DNA of 64,000 nucleotides from Anaerosalibacter massiliensis (GTDB lineage Bacteria; Bacillota; Clostridia; Tissierellales; Sporanaerobacteraceae). The DNA is taken from positions 1-64,000 of the forward strand of contig CCEZ01000012.1 of assembly GCA_000751555.1 (NCBI GenBank), given 5' to 3'. Below the pieces are notes generated by a model. That model had not been told where the DNA came from and made no database searches. It saw only the letters and a program-made list of their open reading frames with translations. Both the position numbers and the translations under genes were made by a program. The first letter of the stretch is position 1; the number at the start of each line of letters is the position of its first letter. Shown here piece after piece: positions 25,513-34,296 of this stretch.

Positions 25513-27938
25513 ATCCTCCTATCTACAGCCTTAAGGGAATATTCTTTATTTATTTTTTCGTTTTCATAAGAAAAACTTTTTAGATTATATCCTATATTTT
25601 TAAGACCTTCTTCAAAAATATAAGCATTTTCCAACAACATAGGTATGTTTTCCTCACTTGTTATAAATTCTACTGAAATATCCTTTCTCTCCACTTTTAA
25701 ATTAAATTTTATATTTCCTATATTATTGGAATTTACATTTAAAAGAAATCTCATATCATCTTTATTTATTCCCTTGTTTAAATTAGGAATTATGATTTGT
25801 AAATTTTCAAATCCTTCTTCCATAGCTATGGGAAACTCTAAAATTAAATCATCCTTTGAAAGAGATTTTTGTATATCTAGTACTTCTTTAATATACTTAA
25901 ATCTTTCTTTCTGCCTTTGATCCTCTTTGAAATCAAAGGAATTAGATAACTCCTCAATATCTTTTATTAATTCTTTATATTCTTTTTTAATTTTTCCTTC
26001 CCCATTTTTTACACTATTAGATAATTGTTTTGACTTTTCTTCTATACTCTCTATTACTTGTTTTAACTCTGAATTTTTCATATATCTATCTTCTTTTATT
26101 AAATAATCTATTGCTTTTCCTAATCCAGCTTTATTTTTTTGAAATGAATTTATTCTTCCTAATTCTTTCAAAGAAATGTCTAAACCATTTTTCATAGCTA
26201 TAGGTATTAAATCATATTCTTTCCCCTTTAATGAGTTTATCTTTTTTAAAATATTTTCTCCTTGTCTATATTTGTTTGTCTTCTCTATATAATTATTTAA
26301 ATCATCTAAAGGCATATATTCTATTTCTAATCCTTCTTTTATACTATTTTTAACTATATTTAGAGATAAACTTTCTTTAGCTTTCAAATATTCTTCTCTA
26401 ATTATATTCTCTGTGGTTCTCTCTACGGGTACTACCTTTATATTGCTATTTTCTTTTAAAATCATTTCACTTTCATACAAATTATTTAAATTAACAGTAG
26501 AAAATCTCTTTACAGTAAAGGAAATAGTATCTGATGTTAGTCCTTCTAAACTGTGGATAATATTTGATATTTTCAGTACTTTATCCACAAGTTTATTGCT
26601 TTCTTCTCGAGAAATATTTTGTGAAAAAGACACTTCCTTTAAATTTTTAATTTTAAAATCTTCACCTTTTTTAATTAAATATATTAGATCTTCATCTTTT
26701 ACTTTTCCTAAAGACTTAATTTCTTCAGATATCTTTTCTACTTTTTCACTGTCTATACCTGTATTTTTAGGGTTCCTATCTATTTCATCTTCTTTTATTA
26801 TATTAGAAAGCTCTCTTATATCTTCTTCCAGTGGATTTATACCTTTACTTAAAAATTTTGATATACTTTCTTCATCAAGTAATTGTTGAAGCTCTTTTAA
26901 AGCATACTTCATATATTTTATTTCCTCTATATTATCAACAGTTATTTCTAAATTGTTCACAATAAATTGTTCTACTAAATTTAAATTTTCCTTTGATGGC
27001 TCTAAACCTAATTTTTCAAGATATTTTAATATATCACTATCTGTAGCTTTAGCTTGTACAATAAAATCATCATATTTATTTACTGCTAAATTTTCTTCTG
27101 ATTCTTTAATGCTATAAGAGTATTTAGTCTTATATATATTTTCTATATTTGGAGTTAAATCTTTCTTCATTACTTTGACCAAAGTTTTGTCTTCTGTATC
27201 TTTCAAATCATGAAGTTTATAGACTATTTCTCTGACTTTCTCAATATTTTCTTTATTTATTTCTATCTCTTCCCTATGTAAAGCTATAATACTATCATAA
27301 ATATCCTTTCCCATTTTTCTCCCATAAACCTGTACAGAAATTTTTTCTGCCTCTTCATAGCTTAAATCTCTTTTAAATCCTAATAACTTAGATAACGAAA
27401 ACTCATCTTCCACTTCTATTTCTTTCATATATTCAACAATCTTTTGAAGTGATTCTTCTTCTATATTTATATCTTTTTTTAAAAGTTTTATAGCAGAGTC
27501 ATAGTCAAATTTTTCTATTATTTCATTTAAATATTTTTCACATATAGAAAAAGACTCTATATTTTCCTTAGTCACAGGTATATTATGTTTTAATAATATT
27601 TTTCCTATTTCCAAATTTTCTTTTGTTACTTTAATTCCTATATTCTTGAGTAGATCTTCTAGTTTTCTTATCTCATTTTCATTTACATCCTTTTCTAAAG
27701 AGTGTTTACAGGATAATATATTTTCTTTCTTTATTAAAGTCTCTTCTCCAATGTCTTCCTCTATTTCTTCTTTTAATTTTAAAGTATATTTTATAATTTT
27801 TCCCTCTATTTGAGACTCTACTTTTATATCCTTGCCACTTTTTTCTACTACAGTTCCCTCAATATCATAGAATAAATTTGGCTTTAAACCATAAGCTTCT
27901 ACAAGGTTTTCTTTATTTATATTTTTTATTGAATTCAT
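25509..27938 (-). CDS. Long repetitive protein with FliK-like C-terminus (DUF6240-like)
   Basis: An 809-residue mostly helical protein rich in Lys/Glu/Ile. The first 90 residues look like a small beta domain. From about 95 to 640 it contains repeated units with the pattern G-I/L-x-V/P-T/S-KENLxL...I-x-VT-x-NIExI (for example GIKVTKENLEIGKILLKHNI and GLEPSKENLNLVEQFIVNNL). The last 120 residues (PIAMEEGFENLQIIIPNLNK to the end) resemble the C-terminal domain of flagellar hook-length protein FliK. Starts ATG 27938 after AAGGTGG. Probably exported or export-gate associated; the assignment to DUF6240 is from memory. Confidence 0.6.
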   Translation of the reverse strand: MNSIKNINKENLVEAYGLKPNLFYDIEGTVVEKSGKDIKVESQIEGKIIKYTLKLKEEIEEDIGEETLIKKENILSCKHSLEKDVNENEIRKLEDLLKNIGIKVTKENLEIGKILLKHNIPVTKENIESFSICEKYLNEIIEKFDYDSAIKLLKKDINIEEESLQKIVEYMKEIEVEDEFSLSKLLGFKRDLSYEEAEKISVQVYGRKMGKDIYDSIIALHREEIEINKENIEKVREIVYKLHDLKDTEDKTLVKVMKKDLTPNIENIYKTKYSYSIKESEENLAVNKYDDFIVQAKATDSDILKYLEKLGLEPSKENLNLVEQFIVNNLEITVDNIEEIKYMKYALKELQQLLDEESISKFLSKGINPLEEDIRELSNIIKEDEIDRNPKNTGIDSEKVEKISEEIKSLGKVKDEDLIYLIKKGEDFKIKNLKEVSFSQNISREESNKLVDKVLKISNIIHSLEGLTSDTISFTVKRFSTVNLNNLYESEMILKENSNIKVVPVERTTENIIREEYLKAKESLSLNIVKNSIKEGLEIEYMPLDDLNNYIEKTNKYRQGENILKKINSLKGKEYDLIPIAMKNGLDISLKELGRINSFQKNKAGLGKAIDYLIKEDRYMKNSELKQVIESIEEKSKQLSNSVKNGEGKIKKEYKELIKDIEELSNSFDFKEDQRQKERFKYIKEVLDIQKSLSKDDLILEFPIAMEEGFENLQIIIPNLNKGINKDDMRFLLNVNSNNIGNIKFNLKVERKDISVEFITSEENIPMLLENAYIFEEGLKNIGYNLKSFSYENEKINKEYSLKAVDRRI

Positions 27939-28020
27939 ATTTACCACCTTTATATTTTTCTATTAATTTTATCGTCAAATACATAGTTTTCTTTAAAATC
28001 CTTTTTATTTATAATTCATT

Positions 28021-28028
28021 GCCGATAA
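28021..28028 (+). promoter_or_regulatory. Possible sigma-28 -10 element before yaaR
   Basis: GCCGATAA matches the flagellar sigma factor -10 consensus exactly, 37 bases before the yaaR start, but no TAAA-type -35 stands at the normal distance. A candidate only. Confidence 0.3.
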
Positions 28029-28064
28029 TATATAATAATAAGATATAGAAGGAGAGTGATCTCT

Positions 28065-28514
28065 TTGGTTGAAATTAATTCTATAAATAGACAAAATAAT
28101 TTATCCAAAATAGAACCAATGAAAAATCAAAATAAAAAAATAGGGCATACTAATTTTAAAGAAAAATTAGAAAGCTTGAAACAGGAGGAAATAAAAAATG
28201 AATTAAAAATTTTATTTTCTAAAATTGAAAATCAATCTACAAAGCTTCAGGATAGACTTTTTATAGAAGACTTGGTGGAATATAAAAAATTAGTAAAAGA
28301 TTTTCTAGACGTCTCAGTAAACAATTCCCATATATTTTATAAGGAAAATTCTTTAGATAGAAGGGGAAGACATAGGGTATACTCTTTAGTGAAAAAAGTT
28401 GATACTGAACTAGATGAATTAACTAAAGATTTTTTGAATATAGAAGACAATAGGATTAGAATTTTAAACAGACTAGATGATATAAAAGGTTTACTTCTAG
28501 ATATTCTTACATAG
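28065..28514 (+). CDS. yaaR: YaaR/DUF327 family protein
   Basis: A 149-residue cytoplasmic helical protein. RGRHRVYSLVKKVDTELDEL, then LTKDFLNIEDNRIRILNRLD and DIKGLLLDIL are the family signature. Function is not established; it is widespread in Firmicutes and commonly near dnaX/holB or flagellar genes. TTG at 28065 is chosen as start because AAGGAG lies about ten bases upstream; a GTG at 28056 lies too close to it. Divergent from the flagellar operon. Confidence 0.8.
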   Translation: MVEINSINRQNNLSKIEPMKNQNKKIGHTNFKEKLESLKQEEIKNELKILFSKIENQSTKLQDRLFIEDLVEYKKLVKDFLDVSVNNSHIFYKENSLDRRGRHRVYSLVKKVDTELDELTKDFLNIEDNRIRILNRLDDIKGLLLDILT

Positions 28515-28584
28515 AATATTGACGAGGAAAATTAATATGCTACTATTAAATTAATAAACTTTTTTATGAATGGGAGGGGTGTAA

Positions 28585-28884
28585 ATGGACAATACTTTAA
28601 AAAACATAGTATTGGCTGGAATAGGTAGTATGGCATATACCTATGAAAAAGCTAGTACTATGGTAAATACTCTAGTTCAAAAAGGTGAGCTAACTGTAAA
28701 TCAAGGTAAGGAGCTAAACGAAGAGCTTAAAAAAGTTATTGATTCTAATAATAACAATCAAAATAAATCTAACATAGACACTGAAACATTAAAAAATATT
28801 ATCCAACAATTAAATCTACCTACTAAAGAAGACATTAATGAACTTAAAACTAGAATTGATAATTTAGAAAAAAATAATCAGTAG
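28585..28884 (+). CDS. Phasin-like/PhaF-type small protein
   Basis: A 99-residue helical protein; NIVLAGIGSMAYTYEKASTM followed by LVQKGELTVNQGKELNEELK is the pattern of the small phasin-like proteins found beside UbiB-type genes in Clostridia, and the C-terminus (LNLPTKEDINELKTRIDNLE) is a coiled coil. In other bacteria such proteins coat polyester granules; no PHA synthase is in this window, so the role here is unknown. ATG follows GGGAGGGG. Followed by a terminator-like hairpin, then ubiB. Confidence 0.65.
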   Translation: MDNTLKNIVLAGIGSMAYTYEKASTMVNTLVQKGELTVNQGKELNEELKKVIDSNNNNQNKSNIDTETLKNIIQQLNLPTKEDINELKTRIDNLEKNNQ

Positions 28885-28891
28885 GGGAGGA

Positions 28892-28925
28892 AAAAATACC
28901 TTGATTTTTAAATCAAGGTATTTTT
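28892..28925 (+). terminator. Hairpin between phasin-like gene and ubiB
   Basis: Perfect arms AAAAATACCTTGATTT and AAATCAAGGTATTTTT ending in Ts, only eight bases before the ubiB ATG. Acts as a terminator or attenuator; the only purine-rich site near ubiB (AAGG) is inside the right arm. Confidence 0.8.
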
Positions 28926-28932
28926 AAACAAC

Positions 28933-30513
28933 ATGGACACAAATTATACTAGAAAAAGATTGAAAGAAATAGTTTCTGTTTCTGTAAAACATGGATTAAA
29001 GGGCGGAATAAATAATCCTAAACAATTTAGAATGACTTTAGAAGAATTAGGCCCTACTTTTATAAAATTTGGACAAATCCTTTCTACAAGGTCAGATATT
29101 CTACCTTCTGAGTATATTTCAGAGTTAAAAGGCCTACAAGATGATGTAAAATCTGAAACATTTGAAATAATTAGAGAAGTAATAGAAAATGAATTAGATA
29201 AGCCTTTAGAAGAAAGTTTTTCCCTATTTGAAGAAAAACCTATTGCCTCTGCATCACTATCTCAGGTCCATTATGCTGAACTAGATACTGGAGAAAAAGT
29301 AGTAGTAAAAGTTCAAAGACCGAAAACAAAAGAAAAAATGATGGCTGACATTGATATTTTAAGAAGGCTAGCCCCCTTTATAAACCTTACTCCTACTGGT
29401 AGTGCTATGGATGCTAAGGAAGTAATAGAAGAATTGGCAAATGCAACTATAAAGGAACTAGATTTTATAAATGAAGCAGAGAATACTGAAGACTTTGGAG
29501 AAAAAAATAAAGATGTAAAATTTATTCTATGTCCCAAAGTATATAAAGATTACTGTACAGAGAAAATTATTGTAATGGATTATATTAAGGGCATAAAAAT
29601 TGATAATATTGAAAAATTAAAAGCTGAAGGTTATGATTTAAAAGATATTTCTACTAAATTAACCTACAATTATTTTAAACAGGTATTTGAAGATGGTTTC
29701 TTTCATGCAGATCCTCACCCTGGGAATATATTTATATATGATAGAAAAATTGGATATATAGATTTTGGCCTTATGGGAAATTTAAATGATGGTCTTAGAA
29801 AAAAATTTAATGGATTTCTTGAAGGTGTAGCCAATAGAGATATTAATTTAATGACTAAATCTGTTTTGAAAATTGGAGAAAAAAAAGGCCCTGTGGATAT
29901 TAAAGATTTATATGAAGATATTGAAATAATATATGAGCAGTATATTGAAGAATCAATGGAAGATCTTGATCTTCCTCAAATAATTGAAGAAGTATTTAAA
30001 GTCTGCAAAGACAATAATATATATATGCCCAAGGATATTACTTTATTAGTAAAAGGCCTTATGACTATTCAAGGACTAATAGCTAAACTAGATTCAGAAA
30101 TAAATATTATGGACACAGCTCTTCCTTATGTTAAAAATCATATGGCTAATGAAAAACTTAAAAATATAGACTTTACAGAATCTTTATATAGTATTTATAA
30201 AATGGTAAGATCTAATTTAATTATTTCTTCAAAAATTGTTGAGCTTATCGATCAAATTACAAATGGCAATTTAAAAGCTCAAATAGACTTTAAGAAATCT
30301 GAAGAAGCGGCAAATGAATTAAATAAAATGGTTAATAGGCTAATATTTGGTATGATAATAGCAGGATTAGTAGTTAGTTCCTCTATAGTTATAAATGCTA
30401 ATGTAGGATTTAAAATATATGGAATATCTGCCCTTGGACTAATAGGATATTTAGGAGCTGGCATAGTTGGTTTTTGGCTACTCATCTCTATAATACGATC
30501 AGGAAAACTGTGA
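28933..30513 (+). CDS. UbiB/ABC1 (AarF) atypical kinase-like protein
   Basis: A 526-residue member of the ABC1K/UbiB group, ATP-binding proteins that in other organisms support isoprenoid quinone or lipid metabolism at membranes. Marks: FIKFGQILSTRSDILP (KxGQ block), ASASLSQVHYAEL (Ala-rich nucleotide loop), FHADPHPGNIF and IDFGLMG (catalytic and metal loops), and two C-terminal membrane helices (about 470-522). Quinone genes are not in the window. No good ribosome site is visible before the ATG; see the hairpin upstream. Confidence 0.88.
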   Translation: MDTNYTRKRLKEIVSVSVKHGLKGGINNPKQFRMTLEELGPTFIKFGQILSTRSDILPSEYISELKGLQDDVKSETFEIIREVIENELDKPLEESFSLFEEKPIASASLSQVHYAELDTGEKVVVKVQRPKTKEKMMADIDILRRLAPFINLTPTGSAMDAKEVIEELANATIKELDFINEAENTEDFGEKNKDVKFILCPKVYKDYCTEKIIVMDYIKGIKIDNIEKLKAEGYDLKDISTKLTYNYFKQVFEDGFFHADPHPGNIFIYDRKIGYIDFGLMGNLNDGLRKKFNGFLEGVANRDINLMTKSVLKIGEKKGPVDIKDLYEDIEIIYEQYIEESMEDLDLPQIIEEVFKVCKDNNIYMPKDITLLVKGLMTIQGLIAKLDSEINIMDTALPYVKNHMANEKLKNIDFTESLYSIYKMVRSNLIISSKIVELIDQITNGNLKAQIDFKKSEEAANELNKMVNRLIFGMIIAGLVVSSSIVINANVGFKIYGISALGLIGYLGAGIVGFWLLISIIRSGKL

Positions 30514-30531
30514 ATTATTAATTTAATTCTA

Positions 30532-30570
30532 AAAAATCTGTGAGTCAAAATATCTGGCTCACAGATTTTT
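30532..30570. terminator. Bidirectional terminator, ubiB and fructose PTS
   Basis: Arms AAAAATCTGTGAG and CTCACAGATTTTT with A/T runs at both ends, between converging genes ending at 30513 and 30575. Confidence 0.85.
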
Positions 30571-30574
30571 AAAT

Positions 30575-31945
30575 TTATTCTACTTTAGGTTTTTTGAGAG
30601 TAGCTACTAAGAAAGCTGTAACTACTGACCCTATTGCTATGGATATAATATATGGCAAAAGTCCTTCAACTGCATTTGGGATTGGCAGTACAAATATTCC
30701 ACCATGAGGTACAGCTAATTTAACTTTAAATAACATTGTCAATGCACCTGTTATGGCTGAACCTGCCATTAGCGATGGTATAACTCTTAACGGATCTGCT
30801 GCTGCAAATGGAATAGCCCCTTCAGTTATAAAGGATATTCCTAATACCAATGATGCTTTTCCTGCTTCCCTTTCTTCTTTGGTAAATTTATTCTTAGCAA
30901 TTAAAGTTGCAATACCTATTCCTAATGGTGGTACCATACCTGCTGCCATTACCGCTGCCATAACTGATGAAGATTGACCCGCCGCTATAGTACTTACTCC
31001 AAAAGCATAAGCTGCTTTATTTACTGGACCACCCATATCAAAGGCCATCATAAGTCCAATTACAAGTCCTAATACTATTGCACTTCCTTCTTGAAGATTT
31101 TCTAACCAATTAGATAATCCATTGTTTATTGCTGCAGCTGGTTTACCTATTATATATAACATTAGAAGTCCTACAATTAATGAGGATAATAAGGGCAATA
31201 CTAATACTGGCATAAGACCTTCCATAGTCTTTGGAAGCTTAATCCATTTTCTCAATAAAATTATAGTATATCCTGCTAAGAACCCTGCAACAAGTCCTCC
31301 TAAAAATCCTGCTCCTATTTGAGCTGAAAGCATTCCACCTATCATTCCTGGAACTAATCCTGGTCTATCAGCTATTGAGTATGCTATAAATCCTGAAAGT
31401 ATAGGTATCATAAGAGCAAAAGCTGCTCCTCCTCCAATAAAACTCAATGCCCAAGGAAGCGTTCCCTCATTTTCAGCTGCATGTATTCCAAAAGCAAAAG
31501 ATATTGCTATCAATATTCCTCCTGCTACAACAAAAGGAATCATATAGGATACTCCTGTCATAAGATGATGATAGGGACCTTTTTTCTTATTCTGTTTTTC
31601 TTCTTTTATTTCTGAAATCTTTTCTACATATTCTTTTTCCTCTTTCTTTAATTTCATTGCTCTTTCTATTAATCCTTTTGAATTTTTTATAGCATCTTGT
31701 ACAGTTCCCTCTACAATAGGAAGACCTTCAAATTTAGTTTTATCTATTTTAGTATCTGCTGCTATTATTACTGCATGAGCTTTATTTATTTCTTCAGATG
31801 TTATTTCATTCTCTACTCCAATAGAACCATGAGTTTCCACCTTAATTTCAACATTCATTTCTTTTGCTGCCATTTGCAACGCTTCTGCCGCCATATAAGT
31901 GTGGGCAATACCCGTTGGACAAGATGTAACTGCTACGATTTTCAT
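30575..31945 (-). CDS. fruA: Fructose PTS transporter, EIIBC
   Basis: A 456-residue phosphotransferase permease. The IIB domain starts MKIVAVTSCPTGIAHTYMAA with phospho-cysteine Cys9; the IIC domain (from about residue 115) has about nine membrane helices with family blocks such as LIVGLLMLYIIGKPAAAINN and GGPVNKAAYAFGV. Start at 31945 follows AAAGGGGG; an extension to 31984 lacks a ribosome site. Works with the separate EIIA encoded upstream; imports fructose as fructose-1-phosphate. Confidence 0.92.
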   Translation of the reverse strand: MKIVAVTSCPTGIAHTYMAAEALQMAAKEMNVEIKVETHGSIGVENEITSEEINKAHAVIIAADTKIDKTKFEGLPIVEGTVQDAIKNSKGLIERAMKLKKEEKEYVEKISEIKEEKQNKKKGPYHHLMTGVSYMIPFVVAGGILIAISFAFGIHAAENEGTLPWALSFIGGGAAFALMIPILSGFIAYSIADRPGLVPGMIGGMLSAQIGAGFLGGLVAGFLAGYTIILLRKWIKLPKTMEGLMPVLVLPLLSSLIVGLLMLYIIGKPAAAINNGLSNWLENLQEGSAIVLGLVIGLMMAFDMGGPVNKAAYAFGVSTIAAGQSSSVMAAVMAAGMVPPLGIGIATLIAKNKFTKEEREAGKASLVLGISFITEGAIPFAAADPLRVIPSLMAGSAITGALTMLFKVKLAVPHGGIFVLPIPNAVEGLLPYIISIAIGSVVTAFLVATLKKPKVE

Positions 31946-31970
31946 GATTTTTCCCCCTTTTATTTTATTT

Positions 31971-32411
31971 TTAAAAAGCTTCAATTATATCATCATAGGT
32001 TTTAGCCTCCATTAAAGCTTGTCTTACTTCATTATGCATAAGTCTTCTTGAAATATAGCTTAAAGCTTTCAAATGTATATCATCAGACTTTTCTGGAACT
32101 GCTATTAGAAATATTAAATGAGTAAGCTTCCCATCCATAGAATCAAAATCCACCCCATCTTTGCTTATTCCAAAGGCTATAGCTGCCTCAGATACAGCTT
32201 CACTCTTACCATGGGGTATTCCTACTCCATTTCCAATTCCAGTAGAAAACTCTTTTTCCCTTTTGAAAACTGCTTCTTTAAACATATTTTTATCCTTTAT
32301 TATATTATCTTCAATAAGTATATCTATTAAATTTTCTATTATTTCTCCTTTTGTTTCTCCTTTTAAATCAAAAACCACTCTATCTTTTGTTAAAAGCTTT
32401 CTAATATCCAT
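31971..32411 (-). CDS. Fructose PTS EIIA component
   Basis: A 146-residue EIIA of the fructose/mannitol type that passes phosphate from HPr to EIIB. The phosphorylated histidine is His67 in NGVGIPHGKSEAV. Stand-alone EIIA followed 25 bases later by EIIBC, so the usual single-chain FruA is split here into two proteins. AGGGGGAGGAAAT precedes the ATG. Confidence 0.9.
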   Translation of the reverse strand: MDIRKLLTKDRVVFDLKGETKGEIIENLIDILIEDNIIKDKNMFKEAVFKREKEFSTGIGNGVGIPHGKSEAVSEAAIAFGISKDGVDFDSMDGKLTHLIFLIAVPEKSDDIHLKALSYISRRLMHNEVRQALMEAKTYDDIIEAF

Positions 32412-32426
32412 GTATTTCCTCCCCCT

Positions 32427-33359
32427 CTATAATAAGGACTTTATTTCAACATCCTTTTCAATTTTCTTTATTAGATCTATATTTGGTTTTTCAGTGCCTT
32501 CTGTCATAATTTTTGCTGTTGCACAAGCCATAGCCAATTTCAAAGTATCAAAATCATTTAGTTTATTATTTATAGCATAAACCAATGCTGCTACCATAGA
32601 ATCTCCAGCCCCTACTGTGCTTTTAACTGGTACATTAAAACTTTTTGAAAATAAGCTATTATTTTCAGTTATATATATTGCACCTTTGTCTCCTAAAGAT
32701 ATTAGTACTTTTTTAATTCCATTATCTACTAGATATTTGCCTCCCTTTAAAATAGAATTTATATCATTTTCATCTATTTCTACTATACTTTTCAATTCAT
32801 TTATATTAGGCTTTATAGCATAGGGAATAGATTTTATACCTTTGAGTAAAGGTTTTCCATCTGCATCTAAAATTACTTTTGCTCCTTTTTGCTTTAGCTT
32901 TTCTATTATATACCCATAACTTGAGTCTTTTACTCCTTTTGGTAAACTGCCTGAAACTACTACTATATCTCCCTTTTTTACAAAAAATAAGAAATAACTT
33001 AAAAATTTATCTAAATCCTTCATGCCTATTTCAAATCCTTTATCATTTATATCTGTAAAAATTCCGCTATTTTTTTCTACTATCTTTATATTGGTCCTAT
33101 TTTCTCCAGATATTGTATAAAAATTAGTATCTATACCTGATTTAGTCAAATAGTTCAAGAAAAATTTAGAATTATCTTTTCCCAATATACCTGTACTTAT
33201 ACTTCTAGTTCCCAAGGCTTTTAAAACTTTAGAAACATTTATTCCCTTTCCACCTACATCTTCTCTAGAATCTAATATTCTATTTACTTCTCCCTTCTTT
33301 AAATCTCCCACTATTAGAGTTTTATCTATAGCTGGATTTAATGTTACAGTATGAATCAT
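32427..33359 (-). CDS. fruK: 1-phosphofructokinase
   Basis: A 310-residue PfkB-family kinase that converts fructose-1-phosphate to fructose-1,6-bisphosphate. N-terminal MIHTVTLNPAIDKTLIVGDL and GGKGINVSKVLKALG and the C-terminal catalytic VGAGDSMVAALVYA (Asp) are the signature. Placed between regulator and EIIA in the standard fruRKA-like order. Confidence 0.95.
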   Translation of the reverse strand: MIHTVTLNPAIDKTLIVGDLKKGEVNRILDSREDVGGKGINVSKVLKALGTRSISTGILGKDNSKFFLNYLTKSGIDTNFYTISGENRTNIKIVEKNSGIFTDINDKGFEIGMKDLDKFLSYFLFFVKKGDIVVVSGSLPKGVKDSSYGYIIEKLKQKGAKVILDADGKPLLKGIKSIPYAIKPNINELKSIVEIDENDINSILKGGKYLVDNGIKKVLISLGDKGAIYITENNSLFSKSFNVPVKSTVGAGDSMVAALVYAINNKLNDFDTLKLAMACATAKIMTEGTEKPNIDLIKKIEKDVEIKSLL

Positions 33360-33370
33360 TTTTTCCTCCT

Positions 33371-34132
33371 CTAAGACAAATTTAAAAGTCTAATTCCTAT
33401 CATTTTATAGTATTCAATTTCCTCTTTTGGCCTATTATTATTTGTTATAATACAATCTATTCTATCTAAATCAGATATTAATGAAGAATATACCTGTCCA
33501 AATTTAGATTCATCCACTAAAAGATAAATTTCACCTGATACATCTATCATAGCCTGTTTAATTGATGCTTCATCTAATGTAGGAGTAGTAATACCTGCTT
33601 TTATAGATACACCATTGGCACCTAGAAAAGTTTTATTTACTCTAAACTGTCTTATACTTTTTTCTGCTATAGGCCCTACTTGAGCTTTTGTATTCATTCT
33701 TATAATTCCACCTGTATTTATTACTTCTATATCCTCCCTATTTGCTAATTCATAAGTCAATTCAATTGAATTAGTAATTATAGTTATGTCTTTCGCCTTA
33801 AGATATTTAGATATATAATAAGTAGTAGTACCTGAATCTATAATTATGGTATCACCATCTTCAATCTGATTTGCAGCTATTTTACCTATTTTTTCTTTTT
33901 CTTTTGCATATTTATCTTGTTTCTCTATGAAACTATCCTCTAATTTATTTATTTTTTTAGATACAGCACCACCATGGGTTCTCAGTATCCTACCAGACTT
34001 TTCAAGTTCTACTAAGTCTCTTCTAATTGTTGACTCTGAAACTTTAAATTTTTTAGTAAGTTCAGAAACTTTGACACTTTCACCTCTTTTTATCATTTCT
34101 ACTATCTTCATACGACGTTCTTCTGCAAACAT
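33371..34132 (-). CDS. fruR: DeoR-family regulator of the fructose operon
   Basis: A 253-residue repressor with an N-terminal winged helix (FAEERRMKIVEMIKRGESVK, then SELTKKFKVSESTIRRDLVE) and a DeoR sensor domain (IDSGTTTYYISKYL, ITNSIELTYELA, FLGANGVS). In the family fructose-1-phosphate is the inducer. Start ATG 34132 with GAGAGGTG upstream. First gene of the operon, so it is autoregulated by the operators before it. Confidence 0.9.
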   Translation of the reverse strand: MFAEERRMKIVEMIKRGESVKVSELTKKFKVSESTIRRDLVELEKSGRILRTHGGAVSKKINKLEDSFIEKQDKYAKEKEKIGKIAANQIEDGDTIIIDSGTTTYYISKYLKAKDITIITNSIELTYELANREDIEVINTGGIIRMNTKAQVGPIAEKSIRQFRVNKTFLGANGVSIKAGITTPTLDEASIKQAMIDVSGEIYLLVDESKFGQVYSSLISDLDRIDCIITNNNRPKEEIEYYKMIGIRLLNLS

Positions 34133-34145
34133 ATACACACCTCTC

Positions 34146-34210
34146 TGATTGCTTATAATTGTTATGTCACTTTTTGGTGAATGTTAATGATTGTTTATGA
34201 TTGCTTATGA
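34146..34210. promoter_or_regulatory. FruR operator repeats
   Basis: Three direct copies of TGATTG(C/T)TTAT(A/G)A: at 34146-34158, 34188-34200 and 34199-34211. They cover the predicted transcription start of the operon and lie between the promoter and fruR, as expected for a repressor site. Confidence 0.65.
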
Positions 34211-34219
34211 CTAAAGTCA

Positions 34220-34248
34220 ATTATATTTAAAACTTTGACTATTGTCAA
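34220..34248 (-). promoter_or_regulatory. Promoter of the fructose operon
   Basis: Minus strand TTGACA (34243-34248), 17-base spacer, TATAAT (34220-34225): perfect consensus. Confidence 0.85.
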
Positions 34249-34260
34249 GGAATAAAATAA

Positions 34261-34293
34261 AAAACTGTTAAGCCTAATTTGCCTAACAGTTTT
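34261..34293 (-). terminator. Terminator after clpB
   Basis: Minus-strand hairpin with arms AAAACTGTT...AACAGTTTT and a GC-rich middle (GGC/GCC), followed by Ts; 3 bases beyond the clpB stop. Confidence 0.8.
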
Positions 34294-34296
34294 GAT

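Noticed and set aside
28021..28065. Full sigma-28 promoter for yaaR
   Set aside because: Only the -10 matches; the required -35 at 15 bases is missing, so it is kept as a weak candidate.
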